Assembly: GCA_034509425.1 (NCBI GenBank)
Contig: JAVTVJ010000297.1
Span: 1,395,001 to 1,459,000, forward strand
Direction of reading: 5' to 3'
Length of the DNA: 64,000 nucleotides
Source of the DNA: Eopsaltria australis
Lineage: Eukaryota > Chordata > Aves > Passeriformes > Petroicidae
Numbering within the stretch: the first letter of the stretch is position 1; every line of letters begins with the position of its first letter. The translations under genes and the position numbers were made by a program. The notes beneath the pieces were generated by a model. The model saw only the letters and a list, made by a program, of their open reading frames with translations, was not told where the DNA came from and did no database searches. Of this stretch, positions 22,853 through 33,195 are shown one piece after another.

Positions 22853-23674
22853 TTTGAGGCAGGGACCCTCTATGGACACCCCAGTGGTTCTGCTCAGGAA
22901 GGGACAGTGGCACACAGGGGTTTGCTGGTGGCTGGTGGGGCTCAGGTACTGCTGGACAGAGGAAAAGTGGGCAGGAAAAGGCTTTGGGGATACTTTGAGT
23001 TGGTGGCAGAAATACAGCTGGGCTGGAGAAGATGGATTCACATTGATCAGGGCAGGACAGGAGCCAGGTAGGGAAGGATGCTAATTGATGCTAATTGATG
23101 TTAATTGCAGAGGAAGGACAGCTCAATATGAGGCCACGTGTAAACCAAAACTCTCTTGTGTTGAGAAGAGCAGAGATGTTCACCAGTGAGCCTAAAAGAG
23201 CCCTGAAGTGCAACCCCCAGGGCTGTTGTGAATTTATCATCTGCCAGCACCCTCCAAAAGGGCTGGAACTCCGCCCCTTCAGGGTGAAGCTCTTGGGAGG
23301 CCAGTGGAGGGGAGGACAAGATGGGAAGGGCTGGAGAGTAATTCCCATGGAGCATCCTGGCACTGCCAGCGTGGGATGTGCAGTGAGAGATGGAGCTCTG
23401 GGACCAAACCCCACTCACAAGGGCACTGCCAGGGCTCTTCAGGGTCCCTGTGGGACATCTGGGGCAGGTGCAGGGGATGGTGGCAAGGAAAGGGAGAGCT
23501 CTGTGAGGATGGCACTGGCAAGGACAGAGAGAGAAGGGGAAAGTCAGCGACGTGCCAGGAATCACCCCCAGGGCCACCCAGGGAACTGAGAGGGCAGGGG
23601 AAATGCTGCTCCTGGCACCATTGGGGATCTCTGCTTTGGGGTCACAGCTGGGGATTGGAATAGGGTTCTCAGGG
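22853..23674. other. unique non-coding DNA, GC-richer
   Basis: Mostly mixed to GC-rich single-copy sequence. Long overlapping frames on both strands (such as 23,101-23,793 minus and 23,095-23,589 plus) are explained by low stop-codon density; none has a domain I recognise. The small tandem repeat at 23,077 is listed separately. Confidence 0.4.
23077..23106 (+). repeat. 10-bp tandem repeat, 3 copies (gatgctaatt)
   Basis: gatgctaatt, gatgctaatt, gatgttaatt. The first two copies contain atgctaat, which is close to the octamer-type site bound by POU factors and contains the homeodomain core taat. It could be a short regulatory cluster or simple slippage. Confidence 0.85.
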
Positions 23675-23815
23675 CAGTGGTCATGGAGAGTTCGGACAAC
23701 ACTTTTGGACAGTGCTCCCAGGCACAGGGTGGGGTTGTTGGGCTGTCCTGAGCAGGGCCAGGATTTGGACTGGATGATCCCCTGCTCATCCACCTCAGGC
23801 TATTCCACAACCCTG
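23675..23815 (+). mobile_element. CR1 LINE 3' end, diverged
   Basis: ggacagtgctcccaggcaca, gggtggggttgttgggctgt, gagcagggccaggatttgga, ctggatgatcccctg and the tail ctattccacaac match the CR1 subfamily with 'ggcacagggtgggattgttggggtgtcc'. Related to the copies at 29,005 and 31,996. Confidence 0.8.
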
Positions 23816-24890
23816 ATTGGCTTTTCCTGGTTGAGATCACCCTTTCCCAATGCCAGTAAAATCCCAGGTAGTCCAGGAGGAGCTGTGCCTCCCCCTGGGT
23901 GTGCTGCCAGGCCCCTCGGTGTGGCACAGGGCTGCGTGTCCCTGCTCATCTGCACGGCAGAGCTCTGCCTGGCAGGAGCTGTGGAGGTTCAAGGGTGTTT
24001 CACTAGCACAGCTTATTGGGGACTGCATTTTCTCCAGGGTACGAGCCAAGCTCTACATCAAAGCCTGATTGAGCAGAAAATATGTGCTAATGTTCACAGC
24101 AGTACTCTATTATAGTATAAGTATGCTTGTAAATATTCACTACATGTTATTACGCCATTTGAACCAAGAATATTGCAGGGTTAAAGGTCGGCCCTAATGC
24201 TCTCTCAGGAGGCAGCAGTTTTGAATATAACCAAATGGGATAATGGTCAGGAATACCCAGAGGGGGCAATGTAGCACATCGTAAAGAATTGTGCTGTGAG
24301 TTTTAAGTTTTCAGGACAACAAAGATGCCAACGAGATGGCTCATAAGCAGTCATTATTAATGGAATGACAAGGGTAATGTTAAGCAGGATGTCTTTACTA
24401 TAATAAATCTTGTCCCTGCGCCATTAGTAGTCCTTACAACTGCAAATAGCAGTTAGGTTATAACCTAACATGGCAGAATTTTATCCTCTCAATCTCTAAT
24501 GTATTTTATAATGCTGTTAAAGTCAGGAATAGCAACTGTTTAAGCTCACTTAATCTGTGAGAAGTTTAAACACGAATTTTAAATGCGAAATCTGCTTTGA
24601 TAGTAGTTTCTCTTAATTAAATAGATGAAGTAGCTCTTTCTAAGCATACACTGGGCTGTACTACAGGGTCTGGGGAGCACTGGTGAATTTAAAACATTAA
24701 ATATTTTCCTTCAGATGTAACTCTTGCATTCTAAAAAAAATTGACATCTTTTATCTTCATTTTAAAAGCTATTTCTAAATTAATTTATGGATTCTTTCTT
24801 GTTACAATATTGTGATTTTCCAGTTTGGAAAGAAATTACTGAGTTTTTTTTTTCCTTGAAATGGTCTTGTTTGGGCAGATAAGAGTTTTA
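23816..24890. other. unique DNA; AT-rich candidate conserved block about 24,070-24,860
   Basis: About 790 bp without repeats or open frames, AT-rich with balanced composition. A gagggggc core at about 24,260 resembles part of a CTCF site, but its left half does not match. A candidate for conserved non-coding DNA. Confidence 0.35.
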
Positions 24891-25008
24891 TCTTCTCTTC
24901 TCTTCTCTTCTCTTCTCTTCTCTTCTCTTCTCTTCTCTTCTCTTCTCTTCTCCTTTCCCTTTCCCTTTCCCTTTCCCTTTCCCTTTCCCTTTCCCTTTCC
25001 CTTTTTTT
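24891..25008 (+). repeat. TCTTC microsatellite followed by CCCTTT microsatellite
   Basis: Twelve pure tcttc units (24,891-24,950), then about eight ccctttunits to about 25,001, then a T run. All pyrimidine on the plus strand. The Lys/Gly/Glu/Arg frame on the minus strand is an artefact. Confidence 0.97.
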
Positions 25009-27154
25009 TTAATTTCCAAGTTCTGATCTCACCACAGGAAAGAAAATCAACAACTCTTTCCAAAAAAATGGCCCAATTCCAGACTGACATTTTATGGTCA
25101 TTCAGAGCCTGCTCCAAGGACAATACAGGACTTTCCAAGTATTCCTTCAAGTCATAGGGAAAGTAGTGATCTGATCTTAAGGACTAAATAAATAAATAAA
25201 TGGAATGGTATTACAGAAGAGCAGTTATTCATCTTAACATATCAAATTGGGCTGTGTTAAATGGATCCTGAATCTTAGCTAACTGTTTTATAAATATTTA
25301 ATCAGCTTCACTGCGAGCTATCCATTTCACCTGCTTTGTTTTTCTTCTGCTGATCTTCTGAGAAGTAGCTGTGGAAATTACCAGCTCAATCAGCTCAGGG
25401 AACCTCTGTGGCAGAGCTGGTGCTGCTTTGGGATCAATGGAACCCAGAGTACTGATCAGGAACCAGCAGAGTATTAACCAATATGATCAGGCTCATCCCC
25501 AACCATTCTGGTGTCCAGCGTGCTCCTTGACAGCTTTTCTCTTCTGAAAATTGTCAGGAAGGCCACTGAGCTAATTTGAAACTTAGCAAACTGAAGGGAT
25601 CTCAGTGGGTCTTGCACAAAACCCACCAATATTCAGGATGTGCTTCACCTGGTAACAAAACTCTGTTATTAAATATTCTGGCATGCAAAGGACTTAAAGA
25701 GCCAAGTGCAGAGCAGGAAAGTCCCATAAGGGATAAGGAAATAGCTCCAGCTAGAAGCTGTGCTATCCCTAAAGGCTGAGGATCCTCTTCCCTCAGTGAT
25801 CTCTGTGTTAGGGATGTTCAGTTCCTCCCACTGTAAAAGATCTTCACTGTGACCTTGATTTTCAGAAACCCAAAGAGCAGAGAGATGTTAATGCCCCATT
25901 TCTTCACCCAGCTCCTGGCACTTCATACAACATCTCTTCACCCCAGTGCCAGACTGGGACCTCAACCCTGGAAGAGTGGCCAGGACCCAGCAGAGCCTCT
26001 CCCTCCTCATCCAGAGGATCCACATCCTCCCTGTCTCCTGTCAGGAGAATTTCCACCAGGGACAATAAAGTCTTTCTTCCAGAGCAAAGGATGGTCACGC
26101 CATTATTCTGAAAGCTTTGGATCAAACCAATACATCAGGGCTTTTACACAATGGAATTTTAGGACTTTTTTTAAAATTTTCCAGTGTAGGATGCACACAA
26201 ATAGCACCAGCTCAATATGAGTTGCCAAAGAAGTCGAGGCACTTTAATATCATGGGCACACCACAAAAACACACCAGAAGTTCAATGAAAGCAGCAAATA
26301 AAGGAATTTGGCCGCCTAGGAGTGATTTCCAGCAGCCCCCATTGATTGCCAGACTGTTACTGCCCCTCTCCCATCCCAGGGAGCCCTTGGAATGTGTGGC
26401 AGGAGCAGGGACAGGGCCGTGGGTTCAGCAGGAGCCGGAGCAGCCCCGCAGATCCGCTTTTCCCACCCAAATGCAAAGCAGAGCTCGGAGTGCTCCAGAG
26501 GTCTGCTCTCTGGTGAGGTTCAACATTAAGATGTGACAAGCTCCTTATATACAAGAGGATAAATGATATGCAAAGTCCATACTCTTTGTTCTGACAAGTG
26601 TCCAGAGGGAGAATTCTGGAGATAAAGCTGTAGCTTTCGGAGGCACCGGGGTAGGGTGGGCAGAATGAAGATTTTATCAGAGAAGTTGAGCATTGAAACA
26701 GTGAAAAACACCACATGGCCTTCTCCTGCACCTTCCCACCCCCATCAGTGTCCTGCCCTTACTTCCCACAGCCATCCAGAAGCATTCCAGTCCATTGGGA
26801 GGGACTTTTTTTCCTTTTTTTAAAAAATAACTAAATAGATATAGGAAGAGATCACCACATAAAGAGTATTTTTTCCCCCGTCTGAGGAGAGACTCAAGAG
26901 CTGGGGTTATCCCTGCCTGGCCCTGGAGTCACCTGGAAAGCCCAGACTGTGTTTCACAGTGACCAGTGCAGGAGCAGGCACCACTCTGGAATCCCTGTGA
27001 TGGGACAGAGAGGAGAAAATACCAGACAAATTCAGAAAAATCACTAAATAAAGACTGAAGATATCCATTGGGAGGCTTGGATATGTCCAAAGTCCCATCC
27101 AGAAAAGAAACTGGTCCAGATTTTTACCCTGCTCTGTTTTAGCAACATGACCCC
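25009..27154. other. unique non-coding DNA
   Basis: Two kilobases of single-copy sequence without a confident repeat. Short aaat units occur at 25,180-25,201. The 139-aa and 124-aa frames around 26,117-26,731 have no domain. Confidence 0.4.
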
Positions 27155-27570
27155 TTTAGATAGATAAATAAATAGATAGATAGATATAATATATATCATA
27201 TATTTCTCTAAATTTATAATAAATTCATAGACTCTATCTATATATACATATATAGATATATATCTGAATATATACAGATGTCTATATATGTCTATATGTA
27301 TTTGTATATATGTGTATATGTATTATATTAATAAATAAAAATAAATAAATATTAGATACATTGATAGATGAATAGATAGATAGATAGAGGAATATATATT
27401 TTTATATATCCATATATGCATATATATGTGTGTATATATATAAATGAATATATAAATACATATTTCATATATATAAATATAAATACGTATCACACACTAT
27501 ATAATGTGTGTATATATATTGATATTTATATATATAATTATATCCATAATATTATATAATATAATGAATA
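27155..27570. repeat. AT-rich microsatellite (GATA / TATA / ATAAA mixture)
   Basis: tagatagataaataaatagatag units at the left edge, tatata and atatatgt stretches in the middle, another tagatagatagatag run near 27,375. Almost no G or C other than in the gata units. Prone to slippage and to assembly error. Confidence 0.95.
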
Positions 27571-27719
27571 GAACATATACAGTCTTACCCCAGAGACATA
27601 AGTCTAAAGAAGCTTCTCCACTCGTGCTGTGAAGGCTTCAAGGCCCCACTGCCGAACTCTGGTGGATTTAAAACATGTCAAAAGTAAGCACTTCTCTTAT
27701 TGAAACAAATTTGGGCATT
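27571..27719. other. unique non-coding DNA
   Basis: Short interval between the AT microsatellite and a CR1 copy; nothing recognised. Confidence 0.4.
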
Positions 27720-27878
27720 TTTGTGGTTGTCCCATCCCTGGAATTGTCCAAAACCAGGCTGGATGGAGCATGGAACAACCTGGGATGATGGAAGGTGTCC
27801 CTGCCCATGACCAGGGTGGGATGAGACGATCTTTGAGATCCTTCCAGCCCAGACCATTCCGAGATTCTGTGATTCCAC
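27720..27878 (+). mobile_element. CR1 LINE 3' end, moderately diverged
   Basis: tcccatccctggaattgtcc, aggctggatggagcatggaa, gatggaaggtgtccctgccc, then gatccttccagccc and the tail ccgagattctgtgattcc. It keeps two tail units and looks older than the near-identical group. Confidence 0.9.
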
Positions 27879-29004
27879 AATTTTTGAATCAAACCCAGGG
27901 TTCCATAAGACTTTCATTGCCTTTGGAATGAAAGATTTTAGTAGCAGGGAAGGGATAAATCCAGATGTAAAAGAAACAAACTGTTGATTAAGAGCTCAGC
28001 GTGATTCTTATGTAAATACGACATAAGCATCAAAATTCACCCTTAACTCTGTTTACCTTCAAAGTGTAGAGCTCATCAATTATGAGGCATTGTTTTAATG
28101 CACACACTATGCCCCCATAATATGGCAATAAGTCCCAAAGACTTATGTAAAATATCTCTTTTTTAATCATGTCTAGTTTCATAGACAAAAGTAATCACTA
28201 AAAAGCCAGTGGCTACAAAAACTGCAAACAAAATGAACCTTTAAAAGCTAATGACTTAAGGGTGATTTTACAGACATATAAAGTATGTTAGGGGCTTACA
28301 CTATTTGTCATTAACACATATTTTGAAAGCTCGGCTAATATAATGTGACACAAAATTAGTCAAACACAATTCATGCAATTTTGTTTAATTTTACTCCTCA
28401 TTTAACTTGGTTTTAAGCAAAATCATTATGTCACATGATAACGTTCACTTGAACAAGAAATATTTTATAATGGTGTCTGCGTTTCGAAATGAGTTATTAG
28501 GAGCTACATGCTGAACACATTCTTAACTATGAAAACTATAAAGCTAATAGCTTCATCATATTTTGACAACATCTACATACTTTATGCATTATTTACAAGA
28601 AAGATATAAAATGAAACTACTGAATATCTCGCACCATACTTCACAGTCATAGTTAACTGGTTAAAAATATAACACATTTATCTTCTGCCGGCTCCGGATT
28701 TGCATAGGGATATTTGCATACCATGTTGCAATGTGCTCTTAATGTAAAATTTAACCTTTGTACTTTCCCTCTGATGTGGAAGGTATACTCATTAAGTTAA
28801 AAATAATGGTAAAAATAAGTCTGCCGGTGATATACTTTCCATGAATGATTCCCCTGAGTGGTGAGGAAAGGTAAAATGTGGGTGGGAAAATGTTTAATTG
28901 AATTAACTCCTCATTTCCTATATTTTTATTTCAAATTTCACCGGCAGAGCAATTGGAGTGGTGTTTGTCAACCACACAAGTTCTTTCAGTGCTGTTGTTT
29001 TTAG
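27879..29004. other. long AT-rich repeat-free block, candidate conserved non-coding element
   Basis: More than 1 kb (about 27,940-28,930) without CR1, simple repeat or long open frame. It contains two perfect octamer motifs near 28,700 (listed separately). The base texture is what one sees in deeply conserved non-coding DNA near developmental genes, but conservation has to be tested by alignment. Confidence 0.45.
28698..28719 (+). promoter_or_regulatory. two perfect octamer (ATTTGCAT) motifs
   Basis: atttgcat at 28,698-28,705 and again at 28,712-28,719, 14 bp start to start, same orientation. ATTTGCAT is the classical site for POU-domain factors of the OCT class. Two sites so close inside a repeat-free block suggest a regulatory element; binding is not shown. 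Confidence 0.45.
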
Positions 29005-29225
29005 TACCTTTTCGTGGAATATCCTGAGTGGGAAGGGACCCACAGGGATCATCCAGTCCAGCTCCTGGCCCTGCACAGACACCCCAACAATTCCATCCTG
29101 GGCATCCAAACTCTCCTGGAGCTCTTGCAGCCTCAGGGCCATGCCCATTCCCTGGGGAGCCTGGGAAGTGCCCAGCACCGTCTGGGGATGAACCTTTTCC
29201 TCATCTCCAACCTAAACCTCCCCTG
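29005..29225 (-). mobile_element. CR1 LINE 3' end
   Basis: Complement orientation: cgtggaatatcctgagtggg tail region, gatcatccagtccagctcct, gcacagacaccccaacaatt, tctcctggagctcttgcagc, gccatgcccattccctgggg. Same subfamily as 31,996-32,222 in the opposite orientation. Confidence 0.9.
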
Positions 29226-29814
29226 TCATATTTTAATTGCACGTCGGATCGCTGAATGTCAGGACCCCAAAAGGACCATGCCTCAGGCCAGTGGTGAGGA
29301 AAGTGTTTGCTGTGGTGGAACCTTGAGACAGAGTTTATACCTCTCAAACTTGCTCCACTTTTGTACAACTCCTAAGTCCATAATGCCACTTTTTCCCACC
29401 TTCCAAACAGAGTTACTTCTCAGTAACTCCTGAAAGCAACAAAACTCCTGAAAGCAACTACCCTATTTTTAGCTGCTCCTCATTTGGGTGATGTTTTAGA
29501 GTTAAGATGCCACCTTTTTGTGACAATGTACCAATGTACCACTTTTTATGTACCAATATCAGTGACCAGGAGAGCCTAGGACCCACCAAAGCTGTGTTTC
29601 ATACACTGAGGAAACACAGATGAATCTTCTGAACGCCGCACAGCAGTTCTGCCACTTAATGGCTCCCAAGCAATTAATGACAACACTCTCTATTTTCCTG
29701 TCCAAAAAATTCATGTGAGTACCTCCCTTCAGCGCTGCTTCTGTTACCTGCTGCTGGTTCCTCCTCTGTTCCAAAAGCAAACCCCTTTGTGTGAAGGAAT
29801 TCTGCATGAGTTGC
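29226..29814. other. unique non-coding DNA
   Basis: Includes an 18-bp direct repeat (actcctgaaagcaac at about 29,426 and 29,444) and a 9-bp repeat (aatgtacc, about 29,525-29,542). Otherwise single-copy. Confidence 0.4.
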
Positions 29815-30490
29815 TTACGCGCGGTAATTGGCCCATTATTTTTTCCCTTTTTAGGGCAGATCTCGCGTTGGCGTTTCTGCGCGCTGACCCACCGACGACC
29901 TCCGCCGTTGACCTCAAAGGACTACTTTCTCTTTTGGTAAGAGATAATTCAGTCTCCCTGGTCTGCCTCCTGGGCACAGTCAAAATTATGTGCGGTGATT
30001 CTGCGGTGTGGGCTCCTGTCTGCTAAGGACTGAGCTAATACCGCGACATGCAATTAATTCAGGACCTCGGGATGGCCTTGAACGGCCCCTCCTTTACAGG
30101 GAACGGCTCCCACCACGCCGCCCTCTCCCCACAGAGCCCTCACCTCTAATAAACACGAGCAGGAGCGTTCAGAGGATATGTAAATGCATTAATTTTTTAT
30201 AAAACCAGTTAGTGAGCGCCTGGTACCCGCCGTCAGCACCGTGGCCTCGACACGGGGCAGCGATGCTTCACCACCGCGAGGAGGATTAGAGAGCCCCAGA
30301 AAGTTTTAACTAAATAGCAATAGGCTAAATTTCCAGCCAGGAGCAGGGTAGGAATTCAGGATTGGAGTTCTACTTGTTTACTGTCTCATCTGGCCCTGGC
30401 GGTGATGGTTCCTGTAAAGATCCTCGGCGAGGTAAATAAAAGCGCGGAGCCCCAACTACGGGCCGTTATTGCAGCAGCGAGCGGAGGTGT
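29815..30490. promoter_or_regulatory. CpG-rich patch, candidate regulatory or transcribed region
   Basis: CpG is scarce in most of the window but clusters here: ttacgcgcggtaatt, atctcgcgttggcg, ctgcgcgctgaccc, ccgacgacctccgccgt, accgcgacatg, accacgccgcc, ctcgacacggggcagcg, accgcgagg, ctcggcgagg, aaagcgcggagc and gagcggagg. CpG clusters of this kind mark promoters, unmethylated enhancers or exons. A TATA-like taaataaaagcgcgg lies at about 30,433. The limits are by eye; CpG density was not computed over the whole patch. Confidence 0.5.
29855..29936 (+). other. possible 82-nt internal exon
   Basis: A pyrimidine-rich tract ending in ttttttccctttttag precedes position 29,855, and ggtaagag follows at 29,936-29,942, a strong splice-donor match. 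The segment between holds about nine CpGs in 82 nt. Two forward frames are open across it, one giving ADLALAFLRADPPTTSAVDL; the third has a stop, and the minus strand is also open, as CpG-rich DNA often is. It could be a non-coding RNA exon, a coding exon of an unrecognised gene, or chance. Confidence 0.3.
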
Positions 30491-31995
30491 GCAGGGCAGG
30501 AAATAACTCTCCCAGGGATAAATTACATGTGATGAGGGCCAAAAGAATACAGCTCCTATTTCAGGAAGTCTTCCAGGCAAAAGCAGAGATTTGGCAGTTT
30601 TAGCGTTCCTTTCAAGACAATACACGTACACCAAAAACATTACTCTTCACAGAGTACCCCAGAGGCCTTTCCAATCATCTGGATGCTCGCAGTTATTCCA
30701 TTCCCTCAAATTCAACACAGATCTTCTTTATTAATTTTAATTTGTCATCAATAACCTGACAGGCTCTCTTTCGGCAAGAAATACTGTATTAACTGTTTCA
30801 CTCACTGTGGCAGCTATTAAAAATGTGATAATGATTAGCAGTAATGAGGTCAAATAGAATAATGTGAGTATAAGTTACTACCAGCGAAATATATAACACA
30901 AGAGGATTTATTATGTTCACTTGCTGAAATGTAATTTAAAAACAGGATATTACCACCTGCTATGCTGGCTCATAGGGTTATCCAGATCATTTAAGCATTT
31001 CCTGCTAATATGTTTATTTGCTTCTGGCAGATATTACCACTACTGTATTTCAAATAACTACACTTAAAACAAAGTTAATTGTTCCTATCTCCTTAATATA
31101 AATATGATTATGCAAAGCGATGATTAGATGACTAGCTGGTAAACAGAATTATTTGAGCATCAGTACCAGTTAGGATAAAAATGATGCAGGAACGTTGAGA
31201 GTTGTGGGCAATAAATCAGCTCTGGGAAAAGCAGATCTCCAGCAAAGAAAGTTTGTGTAGGTGCTAAGGGGAGGTAAGGAAGGGCTGTGCTTTAAATTAG
31301 AGGCTAAATTAAGTGAAACATTAAAATGTTGTCAATACAAAACCTGGTAGATACAGTCATCCTGTATCCTCTTAAAAAGATTCTGAATTTTGACTTCTTT
31401 GCATTACTTTTCAGCTTGTTGATCTAAATGGAATAATCCCCGGTTTTCACTGCAGCAATGCAATGGAGCTGCAGGTCTGCTTGATCTGCAAAAGCTTTTT
31501 CAGATGAGGAAGATAAAGGTTTAATACAACAACAAAACCAAAAAAGCTCATTCTCGTCTGTTGAGCTTTAATTTTGAGCAAAGATTATGGAGTCAGGCCA
31601 AATTCTGCTTCTGCTTACACAGCTTTAAATCCCCTGAATTAAGCCAGAATTCAACCTTAAACCTGTGAGATGTAAAGCACAACTTAACCTTCATTGCTGG
31701 GACTCCCACGCCCTGGGAAGATGGGCTGGGGGGACTCAAGTCCTGCTGGAGGAAGGAGACAGAACAAGGATTACTTTTTTCAGGATATAAGTGATAGCTG
31801 TGCAGTATTCCTAACTAATTCCTCCACAATCAAGAAGGAGGGACTTGATTTTTGGAAAGTTTCAGTCAGCAGTTTGACATTGAGCTTTCATTTCTTTCTT
31901 GTGTTTGGCTTTTCAATACAGTTTGTAATATAAGTTATAAAATATGGACAGAAGAGCAAAAACAGTGGCATAAAGAAGCTGTCAAGAATAGCCTG
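30491..31995. other. unique DNA; AT-rich candidate conserved block about 30,690-31,200
   Basis: Repeat-free and AT-rich next to the CpG patch, then more mixed to 32,000. No gene or repeat recognised. The adjacency to the CpG patch makes it a reasonable enhancer candidate. Confidence 0.35.
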
Positions 31996-32222
31996 AAGCT
32001 TAGGTTGGATTTTAGGGAAAGGTTCTTCCCTCAGAGGGTGCTGGGCACTGCCCAGGCTCCCCAGGGAATGGGCACGGCCCCGAGGCTGCCAGAGCTCCAG
32101 GAGAGTTTGGACACTGACAGGGATGCCCAGGGTGGGATTGTTGGGGTGTCTGTGCAGGGACAGGGCATGGACTCAATAACCCTGATGGGTCCTTTCCAGC
32201 TCAGAATATTCCACGATTCTAC
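31996..32222 (+). mobile_element. CR1 LINE 3' end
   Basis: ggattttagggaaaggttct, gcccaggctccccagggaat, ctccaggagagtttggacac, gggattgttggggtgtctgt, cctttccagctcagaatatt and a ccacgattct tail. A good partner for the minus-strand copy at 29,005. Confidence 0.92.
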
Positions 32223-33122
32223 AGGAAGAGAGGATGTCACGAGTCAAAGGCAAAATACACAATCACAAATAGACATTTTAGAATATGCATTTATACTTAT
32301 TTATTCTATTTAAACAGGGTTTTTTTTAATCTGCCGTGTTTTTTCATGTTATCTTGCACACACCTGTTGAACAAATCCATATATAAAGTGGGATTTCCTG
32401 AGATTTACATAACCTTTACTTTTTAAAAAGCTGGCTTCAATGGATAGTGCTTTATTCCTGGCAAAGGAAGAGCAGCCTGGGGTTTGAAGGCAACACTGAA
32501 AGTGAAGCCCTGAGTTGTGATTAATTATAATAAAGACTTTCCCTACCTGCATCTTTCCAACCACCACTCTTCATCTTCATTGAATAAATCAGACACATAA
32601 AGATTATGAAGAGACATTATATTTTTATTTTGATAACACGACAATGAAAAAGAGTTGGAATAGGAATATTGGGATAAAGTTCCTCCCACCTTAGGGAAGC
32701 TTGGTCTGCCTTTTCCAGCATCTTCTTTTGAACTCCAGCATTGAAAGTGTGAGTGTTGTGAGTGACACTGGGACCACTGGAAGCCCTAGAAATCTTCATT
32801 TCTGTTCCTAGCAGGATTTTTTTCCCATGCAATAACAACAAAAGGCTCCCCCAACGTGGGATTTGGGCCCTGTGACTAATGCAGAGAGAGAGGCCCAACC
32901 CAGAGACTTTCAGCTGGCATCCACAGCAAATTATTGGCTGGAGTAATTGGGCTCTGGAAGACCCTCCCTGTGCAAAGTCAGCTTTAAGAGATGAGAACTG
33001 AGCTGGCAATGCCTCATTCCTGAGTTTGGTTCTCAAGAAAAGAAAGAAAAGGGGGAACTTAAATTTTAAAGAAATATAAATTTTTAAAAAATTAAAAAAA
33101 AAAATAAAAAGAGTGCCAGGAA
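32223..33122. other. unique non-coding DNA
   Basis: AT-rich at both ends. The 227-aa minus-strand frame (32,617-33,300) gains its Phe/Leu-rich part from the A-rich repeat that follows and has no domain. Confidence 0.4.
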
Positions 33123-33195
33123 ATAAGAAGAGTGAGAGGAAATAAAAAAATAAGAAGAGTGAGAGGAAATAAAAAAATAAGAAGAGAGAGAGGGA
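33123..33195 (+). repeat. 27-bp tandem repeat, about 2.7 copies
   Basis: ataagaagagtgagaggaaa starts copies at 33,123, 33,150 and 33,177; each ends with an a-rich taaaaaa. An A-rich lead-in precedes it from about 33,055. Confidence 0.92.

Noticed and set aside
23095..24115. Overlapping long frames on both strands (up to 230 aa)
   Set aside because: Stop codons are rare because the stretch is GC-richer; both strands are open at once and part of it is CR1.
24255..24275. CTCF site at ccagagggggca
   Set aside because: Only the agggggc core fits; the left half of the motif is mismatched at three positions.
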